Shown here piece by piece: positions 32,465 through 40,182 of a DNA stretch of 64,000 nucleotides. Where the stretch lies: NCBI RefSeq assembly GCF_001667275.1, contig NZ_LZHV01000061.1, forward strand, positions 1-64,000, in the 5' to 3' direction. Source of the stretch: Mycobacterium sp. ACS4054 (GTDB taxonomy: Bacteria; Actinomycetota; Actinomycetes; Mycobacteriales; Mycobacteriaceae). A program made the translations under genes and the position numbers. The first letter of the stretch is position 1. Every line of letters starts with the position of its first letter. The notes beneath the pieces are model-generated. The model worked only from the letters and a program-made list of their open reading frames with translations, was not told the DNA's origin and searched no databases.

Positions 32465-33355
32465 TCACGCCGCCAACAGCGGCGCCATCCACGTCAGCTC
32501 GGCCGGCAGTTGGGAACTCCAGAACTCGCCGTTGTGACCGCCGGGCGAGAAGCCGCCCGCCGGCGGATGGGGCAGTTGCGCGATGAACTGCTTGGTTGCG
32601 GCGAAGAACGGATCGCTGTCGCCGCAATCGACGCGAATGGGAATGGAGCCCAGCGCCGGCATCCCGAACACCGAGTTCGCCGCGAAGTCGTCGGGCCCGT
32701 CGAACGCCCCGGGTGCCGCCGCGCCCGAGGAGAGCCACAGGGCGGGACTGACCGCGCAGATCGCCGCGGTGCGCGCCGGGCCCAGCCGCCCGCCGAGCAG
32801 CAGCGCGCCGTAGCCGCCCATCGACCAGCCCAAAAACGCCAGCCGGGAGGTGTCCAGGCCCTGGGTGCTCAACATCGGGATCAGCTCGTCGAGCACCATG
32901 GCCCCGCTGTCCTCGCCGGACGCCCTCTTGTGCCAATAGCTGCCGCCACCGTCGACGGCGACCACCGCGAACGGCGGCAGCCCCGCGTTGACGGCCTGCG
33001 CCAGGCCCTGTTCGACCCCGCCGGCCATCACCGTCGACGCGTCACTGCCCTTGCCGTGCAGCGCGATCACCGGCCGCAGCGGCTTGGTCTGACCGGGTGG
33101 CCGGGCGATGGCCCAGTTGGTGTTGATTCCGCCGCGCGCCGCCGAGACGAAGGAGCCCGTCACCATCGTGGGCGCCGGCTGACCCGGCGGAGCGGGTTCG
33201 AGGGGCGCCGGTGGCGGTGGCGCCAGCGGCGCCCGGGTGCCGGCCGGCGACGGCATGGCCTGAGACGGTCGCGGCTTGAGCAGGATGTCGAGCGCATACG
33301 CGCCCGCCGCACCGGCGCCGAGGCCCATCAGGGCACGGCGGCTCAAGTCGGGCAT
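32465..33355 (-). CDS. Exported Ag85-like/esterase-family serine hydrolase (Rv0774c-like)
   Basis: The 296-residue alpha/beta hydrolase begins with a twin-arginine-type leader (SRRALMGLGAGAAGAYALDIL) and a Pro-rich linker, so it is probably exported by Tat. The nucleophile elbow is LGWSMGGYGALLLGG, and the likely His is in GGFSPGGHNGEFW near the end. The fold resembles the esterase D/antigen 85 group. M. tuberculosis Rv0774c is a known esterase. I start at MPDLSRR; longer versions would lose the leader. The divergent TetR gene is 86 bp away and may regulate it. Confidence 0.88.
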   Translation of the reverse strand: MPDLSRRALMGLGAGAAGAYALDILLKPRPSQAMPSPAGTRAPLAPPPPAPLEPAPPGQPAPTMVTGSFVSAARGGINTNWAIARPPGQTKPLRPVIALHGKGSDASTVMAGGVEQGLAQAVNAGLPPFAVVAVDGGGSYWHKRASGEDSGAMVLDELIPMLSTQGLDTSRLAFLGWSMGGYGALLLGGRLGPARTAAICAVSPALWLSSGAAAPGAFDGPDDFAANSVFGMPALGSIPIRVDCGDSDPFFAATKQFIAQLPHPPAGGFSPGGHNGEFWSSQLPAELTWMAPLLAA

Positions 33356-33440
33356 GCCGGCCATCATGCCACGTTGGTTTGGCGAAGCGTTTGGCGGAAA
33401 TGGCAATGCAGTACCACTTTGGCTGGCACGATGGCTACTC

Positions 33441-34103
33441 GTGACGGCAGCAGTCACTCCCAAGGGAGAACGTCGACGGTATGCGCTCGTGAGCGCCGCC
33501 GCCGAGCTGCTTGCCGAAGGCGGCTTCGAGGCGGTGCGGCACCGCGCGGTCGCCCGGCGGGCCGGACTGCCGTTGGCGTCTACGACGTATTACTTCTCGT
33601 CCCTTGACGATTTGATCGCACGCGCCGTCGAACACATCGCGATGATCGAAGTGGCGCAGTTGCGGTCGCGGGTCACCGCGTTGTCCCGCCGCCGCCGCGG
33701 ACCCGAGACCATCGCCGAGGTGTTGGTCGACCTGCTCGTTGGGGACGTGTCCAGTCCCGGACTGAGCGACCAATTGATCTCGCGCTACGAGCGACACATC
33801 GCGTGCACGCGGTTGCCCGCGTTGCGCGAAACCATGCGTCGCAGCCTGCGACAGCGCGCCGAGGCCGTGGCCGAAGCCATCGAGCGCTCGGGCCGGACGG
33901 TGCACATCGAGCTGGTATGCACGCTGATCTGCGCGGTCGACGGCTCGGTGGTGTCCGCCTTGGTCGAGGGACGCGACCCCCGCGCCGCGGCACTGGGAAC
34001 GGTGGTCGACCTCATCGACGTGCTTGCACCCATCGATCAGCGGCCCGTGCGGTCCGCGGGCAGCGATGGCGTCACGATGTATCCCGTGGCGAAGTCGCCG
34101 TAA
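33441..34103 (+). CDS. TetR-family regulator (Rv0775-like)
   Basis: The 220-residue protein starts at GTG 33441, with TetR domain GERRRYALVSAAAELLAEGGFEAVRHRAVARRAGLPLASTTYYFSSLDDLI and a helical C-terminal half. It is divergent from the Rv0774c-like esterase, whose expression it may control. An in-frame upstream extension lies inside the esterase leader and is rejected. Its last 67 bp overlap the 3' end of the DUF429 gene on the other strand. Confidence 0.88.
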   Translation: MTAAVTPKGERRRYALVSAAAELLAEGGFEAVRHRAVARRAGLPLASTTYYFSSLDDLIARAVEHIAMIEVAQLRSRVTALSRRRRGPETIAEVLVDLLVGDVSSPGLSDQLISRYERHIACTRLPALRETMRRSLRQRAEAVAEAIERSGRTVHIELVCTLICAVDGSVVSALVEGRDPRAAALGTVVDLIDVLAPIDQRPVRSAGSDGVTMYPVAKSP

Positions 34104-34783
34104 ATCGTCACCTCCGCCGGGCGACGCTGCGCGTAGAGCGCCACATAGGCGCAGACGACCGCGTCGACCGGATCCTCGGCGCGGCGCAGCTCGCTTTTGC
34201 GCTCAGCTGTGGTTACGCGGTTGCGCAACCGAAGCCAATCGTCATGGCCCGACACGTGTAGGGGCACCGCGGCGTGCGCGAGTTTCTCGATGCCGTCCAT
34301 CAGCAAGAGCAGCTCGGATTTGAGCTGCTCGAGGCCCCGGCCCGGCTTCGCCTTGTACTTCAGTGTTCGCTCCAGCCGAAACAGCACCACGGTCGCCGGA
34401 TGGGGGTAGACCTCGATGGCGCGCCGCGGGGCCGCTGACCGGGGATCCATGTCGAGCCCCATCGCGTGCGCCAGGCGCGCCGCGCGCGGCCCGTCGGCGA
34501 ACTCGGGCTTTGCGGTGTTGGCCGGGTGCGCCCCGGCTTGGAACCTGCGAAAGTCGCGGTTTAGCGCCGCTTCCGCGGGACGCTGGCCGGTCGGGTTGGT
34601 CACCACCAGCGGCGCGTCGAAGCCAACGAGGCAACTTCCCTGCACATAGGGCGACAACGCGGCCAGCACCGCGGCGTCGTCGCCGGCGGCACCGACGTGC
34701 ACGAGGCGGCCAACGTCGTCGACGACCGCCACCCCGGTGGGGTTGCGCCCGGCCCAGGCCAGATCGACGCCCGCGAAGTACAT
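34037..34783 (-). CDS. DUF429 RNase H-fold-like protein (Rv0776c-like)
   Basis: The 248-residue protein starts FAGVDLAWAGRNPTGVAVVD, the DUF429 signature with an early Asp, then VGFDAPLVVTNPTGQRPAE, YPHPATVVLF and EDPVDAVVCAYVALYA. These acidic residues sit where RNase H-like nucleases place catalytic Asp/Glu, so a nuclease role is plausible but unproven. Overlaps the convergent TetR by 67 bp. Position matches Rv0776c. Confidence 0.88.
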   Translation of the reverse strand: MYFAGVDLAWAGRNPTGVAVVDDVGRLVHVGAAGDDAAVLAALSPYVQGSCLVGFDAPLVVTNPTGQRPAEAALNRDFRRFQAGAHPANTAKPEFADGPRAARLAHAMGLDMDPRSAAPRRAIEVYPHPATVVLFRLERTLKYKAKPGRGLEQLKSELLLLMDGIEKLAHAAVPLHVSGHDDWLRLRNRVTTAERKSELRRAEDPVDAVVCAYVALYAQRRPAEVTIYGDFATGYIVTPSLPADRTGR

Positions 34784-34966
34784 CCCGCACAGGATATGGC
34801 GCCGCTTTGAGTCACATCGGTCCCATTGGCCCCAATTTCCGGCGGGATCGGTGAAGTGCCCGCCTCACAGCGGCAATTCGGCGACGAGGTGGGCCGACGG
34901 GTGTGCGGGCCGATGGCACCAATGTGACCGCAAGCCGGTCAGCGGGGGAGGCCGATCGTAAGCTCT

Positions 34967-36391
34967 ATGTCTGTGAGCATTCCGAACGTCCTGGCCGCCC
35001 GGTACGCCAGCGCGGAGATGGTCGCGATCTGGTCGCCGGAGGCCAAGGTGGTCGCGGAGCGCCGGCTGTGGCTCGCGGTGTTGCGGGCCCAGGCGGAACT
35101 CGGGATCGATGTGCCGTCGGAGGCCATCGCCGACTACGAGCGGGTGCTCGAGGACGTCGATCTCGCCTCGATCGCCGGCCGCGAACGGGTGCTGCGCCAC
35201 GACGTCAAGGCCCGCATCGAAGAGTTCAACGCCCTGGCCGGTCACGAACACGTGCACAAGGGGATGACCAGCCGCGACCTCACCGAGAACGTGGAGCAGC
35301 TGCAGATCCGGCGGTCCATGGAATTGGTGTTCTCCCATGGCATTGCGGTGGTGGCGCGGCTCGCCGAGCGCGCGGTCGCCTACCGCGACCTGGTGATGGC
35401 CGGACGCAGCCACAACGTCGCCGCGCAGGCCACCACGTTGGGCAAGCGGTTCGCGTCGGCCGCGCAAGAGACGCTTGTCGCCCTCACCCGGCTGCGGGAG
35501 TTGATCGACCGCTACCCGCTGCGCGGCATCAAGGGCCCGATGGGCACCGCGCAGGACATGCTGGACCTGCTGGACGGCGACGCGGCCAAACTGGCCGAAC
35601 TCGAGCGACGGGTCGCCCAATTCCTCGGTTTCGCAACGGTTTTGACCAGCGTCGGGCAGGTCTATCCGCGTTCGCTGGACCACGACGTGCTCTCCGCCCT
35701 GGTGCAGCTCGGTGCCGGGCCGTCGTCGATGGCCCACACCATCCGGCTGATGGCCGGGCATGAACTGGTCACCGAGGGATTCGCGGAGGGCCAGGTCGGG
35801 TCGTCGGCGATGCCGCACAAGATGAACACGCGCAGCTGCGAGCGCGTCAACGGGCTGCAAGTGGTGCTGCGCGGCTACGCCTCGATGGCCGCCGAGCTGG
35901 CCGGCGCCCAGTGGAACGAGGGCGACGTGTTCTGCTCGGTGGTGCGCCGAGTCGCCTTGCCGGACAGCTTCTTTGCCATCGACGGTCAGATCGAGACGTT
36001 CCTGACGGTGCTCGACGAATTCGGCGCCTACCCCGCGGTGATCACCCGCGAGCTGGACCGCTACCTGCCGTTTTTGGCCACCACCAAGGTGCTCATGGCC
36101 GCGGTGCGTGCGGGCGTCGGGCGCGAGGCGGCGCACCACGTGATCCGCGAACACGCGGTCGCGACCGCCCTCGCCATGCGGGAACACGGCGCGGAACCCG
36201 ATCTCCTGGACCGGTTGGCCGCCGACGAGCGGCTGCCGCTGGACCGGGCCGCCCTGGATGCCGCGCTGGCCGACAAGAAGGCGTTCATCGGCGCCGCCGG
36301 CGACCAGGTGGACGAGGTGGCCGCCATGGTCGACGCGCTGGTGAGCCGTTACCCGGACGCCGCCAAGTACGCCCCGGGTGCGATCCTGTGA
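34967..36391 (+). CDS. purB: Adenylosuccinate lyase PurB
   Basis: The 474-residue lyase of the fumarase/aspartase superfamily catalyses two purine steps: SAICAR to AICAR + fumarate, and adenylosuccinate to AMP + fumarate. Motifs visible are GHEHVHKGMTSRDLTEN, the AGRSHNVAAQATTLGKRF base region with catalytic His, and the signature SSAMPHKMNTRSCE with the flexible-loop Ser. Its stop overlaps the GTG of cyp126 (GTGA). I start at ATG 34967; a second Met does not fit. In actinobacteria PurB is of this length. Confidence 0.96.
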   Translation: MSVSIPNVLAARYASAEMVAIWSPEAKVVAERRLWLAVLRAQAELGIDVPSEAIADYERVLEDVDLASIAGRERVLRHDVKARIEEFNALAGHEHVHKGMTSRDLTENVEQLQIRRSMELVFSHGIAVVARLAERAVAYRDLVMAGRSHNVAAQATTLGKRFASAAQETLVALTRLRELIDRYPLRGIKGPMGTAQDMLDLLDGDAAKLAELERRVAQFLGFATVLTSVGQVYPRSLDHDVLSALVQLGAGPSSMAHTIRLMAGHELVTEGFAEGQVGSSAMPHKMNTRSCERVNGLQVVLRGYASMAAELAGAQWNEGDVFCSVVRRVALPDSFFAIDGQIETFLTVLDEFGAYPAVITRELDRYLPFLATTKVLMAAVRAGVGREAAHHVIREHAVATALAMREHGAEPDLLDRLAADERLPLDRAALDAALADKKAFIGAAGDQVDEVAAMVDALVSRYPDAAKYAPGAIL

Positions 36392-37635
36392 CCCTCGCCG
36401 GCGCACTCGCGGGGATCGACTTCACCGATCTGGACAACTTCGCCAACGGCTTTCCGCACGACCTGTTCGCCATCCACCGCCGCGAGGCGCCCGTGTACTG
36501 GCACGAGCCCACCGACAACACACCGGACGTCGAGGGCTTCTGGTCCGTCGCCACGTACGCGGAAACGCTTGAGGTACTGAAGGATCCGGCGACGTACTCC
36601 TCGGTCACCGGCGGGGCCCGGCCGTACGGTGGCACGCTGCTGCAGGATCTGGCCATCGCGGGCCAGGTGCTCAACATGATGGACGACCCGCGTCACTCGC
36701 AGATCCGCCGGCTGGTCAGCTCCGGCCTGACGCCGCGAATGATCCGGCTGGTGGAAGACGATCTGCGGGCGCGGGCGCGTCGACTGCTGGATGCGGTGGT
36801 GCCCGGCGAGCCGTTCGACTTCCTGGTCGACATCGCCGCCGAGCTGCCGATGCAGATGATCTGCATCCTGCTGGGAGTGCCTGAGTCCGAACGCCATTGG
36901 CTGTTCGAGGCCATCGAGCCCCAGTTTGATTTCGGTGGTTCACGCAAGGCGTCCCTTTCTCAGCTATCGGTCGAAGAGGCCGGATCGCGGATGTACGCTT
37001 ACGGCCAGCAGTTGATCGCGGCGAAGCGGGCGGAGCCGACCGACGACATGCTGTCGGTCGTGGCCAACGCGATGGTCGACGATCCGGATGCGCCATCGCT
37101 TTCGGATCTCGAGCTCTACCTGTTCTTCAGCCTGCTGTTCAGCGCGGGCGCGGAGACGACGCGCAACGCGGTCGCCGGGGGGCTGCTGGCGCTGGCCGGC
37201 CATCCGGAGCAACTTCGGGCGCTGCGTGCCGATCTCGACTCGCTGCCGACGGCCGTCGAGGAGATCGTGCGGTGGACGTCGCCGTCGCCGTCCAAGCGAC
37301 GCACCGCCACGCGTGACTCCGCTCTGGGCGGGCAGACCATCGAGGCGGGACAGAAGGTTCAGGTCTGGGAGGGCTCCGCGAATCGCGACGCCGGCGTGTT
37401 CGAGCGCGCCGACGAGTTCGACATCACCCGAAAGCCCAACCCGCATCTGGGTTTTGGGCAGGGCGTGCACTATTGCCTGGGTGCCAACCTGGCGCGACTG
37501 GAACTGCGTGTGCTCTACGAGGAGTTGTTCTCCCGCTTTGGTGCGGTGCGGGTTGTCCGGCCCGTCGAATGGGCCCGCAGCAATCGGCATACCGGAATTC
37601 GGCACCTGGTGGTGGAGCTCGTCGAGGGGCGGTGA
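36388..37635 (+). CDS. cyp126: Cytochrome P450 CYP126 family
   Basis: This 415-residue P450 starts at GTG 36388, overlapping purB. I-helix LFSAGAETTRNAV, K-helix VEEIVRWTSPS and heme loop FGQGVHYCLGANLARLELR are all visible. In H37Rv CYP126 sits directly after purB, and inhibitor and ligand studies there suggest aromatic or purine-like ligands. Translational coupling to purB keeps the two co-expressed. Its own stop overlaps the start of the transporter gene, which is a difference from H37Rv. Confidence 0.95.
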   Translation: MTLAGALAGIDFTDLDNFANGFPHDLFAIHRREAPVYWHEPTDNTPDVEGFWSVATYAETLEVLKDPATYSSVTGGARPYGGTLLQDLAIAGQVLNMMDDPRHSQIRRLVSSGLTPRMIRLVEDDLRARARRLLDAVVPGEPFDFLVDIAAELPMQMICILLGVPESERHWLFEAIEPQFDFGGSRKASLSQLSVEEAGSRMYAYGQQLIAAKRAEPTDDMLSVVANAMVDDPDAPSLSDLELYLFFSLLFSAGAETTRNAVAGGLLALAGHPEQLRALRADLDSLPTAVEEIVRWTSPSPSKRRTATRDSALGGQTIEAGQKVQVWEGSANRDAGVFERADEFDITRKPNPHLGFGQGVHYCLGANLARLELRVLYEELFSRFGAVRVVRPVEWARSNRHTGIRHLVVELVEGR

Positions 37636-38645
37636 CGATCCGACGCGCCGATGTCGCGCCGACACCGGACATCTTCGCCGCGGTGATGGCGACCGGGATC
37701 TTGTCGATCGCCGCGCGCAACCACCGCTACAGCTGGATCAGCGACGCGCTGGGCGTGCTCGCCACCGTCGGCCTGGTCTTGCTGGCGGCCGTGGTGGCCG
37801 TTTTCGTTGGGCGCCGCGGGGTGCGCTGGGATCTGAAGGACCCCGACGTCACCCTTCGGTTGTTCACCTTCGTCGCCGCGTGCGCGGTGATCGACACCCG
37901 TTTGTCGTCGAACGTGTGGGTGGTGCGGGTGCTCGGCGCGGTGGGCCTGTGCTCATGGCTGGTGTTAATCGGGCTCAGCGCGCGAAACATGCTGGCGTGT
38001 CGGTTCACGGCGCTGCGTGACCAAGCACATGGGGCGTGGGAACTGGCCAGCGTGGGAACGTCCGGGTTGGCCATCGTGATAGCGCGGGCGGCAGCTCACA
38101 CCGGCCATCGCTGGTGGCTGGCCGTTGCCGTGCTGCTCTGGGTGGCGGCGATCGGCATCTACGCATTGATTACCTGGCTGATGCTCTGGCGGGTCGTCAA
38201 CGAGCGGCAGGACCGCGACGGGTTCGAGCCCGACAGCTGGATCCTGATGGGCGGCATGGCGATTGCGACCCTGGCCGGTGACAACGTCGGGTCGCTGGCC
38301 CCCGCGTGGCTTGCCGGGCCGGTGCGGGCGGCCACGATCGTGACGTGGGTGGTGGCCACCCTGTGGATACCGCCGCTGATCTACTTCGGCCTGCACCGGA
38401 TCAGCCGGCGCCCCAGCATGTTGCACTTCGCCGGCGTCTGGTGGGCGTTCGTGTTCCCGTTGGGCATGTATTCCGCCGCCAGTTACGCCATGGCCGTCGA
38501 AATCTGCCAGCGGTCGTTGCTCACGGTCTCGCTGGTTTTCTTCTGGGATGCGTTGGCGGCGTGGCTGGTTGTCGCCGTCGCCGGGCTGCTGCTGCTCGGG
38601 CGCGCGGTCTTACCGTCCGCCGATCGAGATGCCGGCCGCCCGTAG
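37632..38645 (+). CDS. TDT/TehA-SLAC1-type tellurite resistance or C4-dicarboxylate transporter-like membrane protein
   Basis: Starting at the GTG overlapping the cyp126 stop, the product has 337 residues with about ten membrane helices. IFAAVMATGILSIAA resembles the first helix of the TDT family. Ten-helix members include TehA and plant SLAC1 anion channels. Substrate could be an organic anion or halide; tellurite is only the historic name. The 3' end overlaps the Rv0779c-like gene by 36 bp. H37Rv has no gene here, so purB-cyp126-transporter is an extended operon. Confidence 0.82.
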   Translation: MTIRRADVAPTPDIFAAVMATGILSIAARNHRYSWISDALGVLATVGLVLLAAVVAVFVGRRGVRWDLKDPDVTLRLFTFVAACAVIDTRLSSNVWVVRVLGAVGLCSWLVLIGLSARNMLACRFTALRDQAHGAWELASVGTSGLAIVIARAAAHTGHRWWLAVAVLLWVAAIGIYALITWLMLWRVVNERQDRDGFEPDSWILMGGMAIATLAGDNVGSLAPAWLAGPVRAATIVTWVVATLWIPPLIYFGLHRISRRPSMLHFAGVWWAFVFPLGMYSAASYAMAVEICQRSLLTVSLVFFWDALAAWLVVAVAGLLLLGRAVLPSADRDAGRP

Positions 38646-39230
38646 CTCGAGCGCGGCCAGCGCCCGGATGGTGACCGGATCTTCGCGCCGCCACCCACCG
38701 ACCGGGTCCGCGCCGACGGCGGCGAGTTGTCCCGGCGGCCGGTTCGTCAACGCCCGCAGGGCAAGCAGCTGCTCGCCGGCCGGGGTGGCGGCCAGCGCGG
38801 TAACCGTCAACTTGCGCCGAAAGAACCGCAGCCGCAGCAGAAGCCACGGCACATCCGCCACGAGGATCGGGACGGCGGCGATGGCCATCGCCAGCAGGAT
38901 CGCCAACCAGCTGGCGGTCGAGTCAAGGTCGTGGCCCGCGCCCGCCAGGTCGAGAGCGGCCTGGCTGGCGGAGTTCAGTGGCTTGCTGACGGCGTCGCCC
39001 ACCACGGGAATGTGCTGGGCGCCGTGCCCGGCGGAGGCCAGATTGCCGGCGATGCCGTGCGCGCCGCTCTCCACCTGCCGGCCCGCCTCGGCGATCGTCG
39101 AGACGGCGTCGTAGACGGCCAGGCCGACGAGCAACCAGAGCGCCGTCCACAAGGTGATGGCGAAGTCGCTGAGCAGCTGGGCCATCAGCCGGCCCGGCCG
39201 GGTGGAGTAGGGCAAGAACCGCGGTGTCAT
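38610..39230 (-). CDS. Rv0779c-like integral membrane protein
   Basis: The 206-residue protein has two hydrophobic helices (FAITLWTALWLLVGLAVYDAV, and SWLAILLAMAIAAVPILVADVPWLLL) separated by a Gly/Ala-rich loop with GNLASAGHGAQHIPVVGDAVSKPL. The cytoplasmic tail is basic. Same size and position as Rv0779c. No known function. Starts 64 bp from divergent purC. Confidence 0.82.
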   Translation of the reverse strand: MTPRFLPYSTRPGRLMAQLLSDFAITLWTALWLLVGLAVYDAVSTIAEAGRQVESGAHGIAGNLASAGHGAQHIPVVGDAVSKPLNSASQAALDLAGAGHDLDSTASWLAILLAMAIAAVPILVADVPWLLLRLRFFRRKLTVTALAATPAGEQLLALRALTNRPPGQLAAVGADPVGGWRREDPVTIRALAALELRAAGISIGGR

Positions 39231-39294
39231 GTTTTCGATCCCAGCACAGCTCCCGCCACAAGTCCCGTGTCCAGGTGACCGATAGGCTGGCCCG

Positions 39295-40182
39295 ATGCGC
39301 CCTGCACTGTCCGACTACCAGCACCTGGCCAGCGGCAAGGTCCGCGAGATTTATCGCGTCGACGACGATCACCTGCTGCTGGTCGCGACCGACCGGATCT
39401 CGGCGTACGACTACGTCCTGGACAGCACGATCCCGGACAAGGGCCGCATCCTGACCGCGATGAGCGTCTTCTTCTTCGGTCTGGTCGACGCCCCCAATCA
39501 CTTGGCCGGGCCGCCGGACGACCCGCGCATCCCGGAGGAGGCGCTGGGGCGCGGCCTGGTGGTGCGGCGGCTGGACATGCTGCCCGTGGAGTGCGTGGCG
39601 CGCGGTTACCTGACCGGGTCGGGTTTGCTCGACTATCAGGCGACGGGCAAGGTCTGCGGCATCACCCTGCCGCCCGGCCTGGTAGAGGCCAGCAAGTTTT
39701 CCGAACCGCTGTTCACGCCGGCAACCAAAGCCGCGCTGGGCGACCACGACGAGAACATCTCGTTCGACAGGGTGATCGAGTTGGTGGGTGGCGTGCGCGC
39801 CAACCAGCTGCGCGACCGCACGCTGCAGACTTACGTTCAGGCCGCCGATCACGCGCTGACGAAGGGAATCATCATCGCCGACACCAAGTTTGAATTCGGC
39901 ACCGACGCACGCGGCAACCTGTTGCTGGCCGACGAGATCTTCACCCCGGATTCCTCGCGATACTGGCCCGCCGAGGACTACCGGGTCGGGGTGGTGCAGA
40001 CGAGTTTCGACAAGCAGTTCGTCCGCAACTGGCTCACCAGCCCCGAGTCCGGCTGGGACCGCCACGGCTCGCAACCACCACCGCCGTTGCCCGAAGACAT
40101 CATCGACGCCACACGGGACCGTTATATCGATGCCTACGAACGCATTTCGGGTCTGCGCTTCGGCGACTGGATCGGCGCATGA
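39295..40182 (+). CDS. purC: SAICAR synthetase PurC
   Basis: The 295-residue phosphoribosylaminoimidazole-succinocarboxamide synthase couples CAIR and aspartate with ATP. Visible are SGKVREIYRVDDDHLLLVATDRISAYD (nucleotide and metal-binding N-terminus), MLPVECVARGYLTGSG (PurC signature), and IIIADTKFEFGTD (metal-binding Asp and Glu). The start is ATG. Its stop overlaps the ptrB start by four bases (ATGA), coupling a purine enzyme with a peptidase. Confidence 0.96.
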   Translation: MRPALSDYQHLASGKVREIYRVDDDHLLLVATDRISAYDYVLDSTIPDKGRILTAMSVFFFGLVDAPNHLAGPPDDPRIPEEALGRGLVVRRLDMLPVECVARGYLTGSGLLDYQATGKVCGITLPPGLVEASKFSEPLFTPATKAALGDHDENISFDRVIELVGGVRANQLRDRTLQTYVQAADHALTKGIIIADTKFEFGTDARGNLLLADEIFTPDSSRYWPAEDYRVGVVQTSFDKQFVRNWLTSPESGWDRHGSQPPPPLPEDIIDATRDRYIDAYERISGLRFGDWIGA

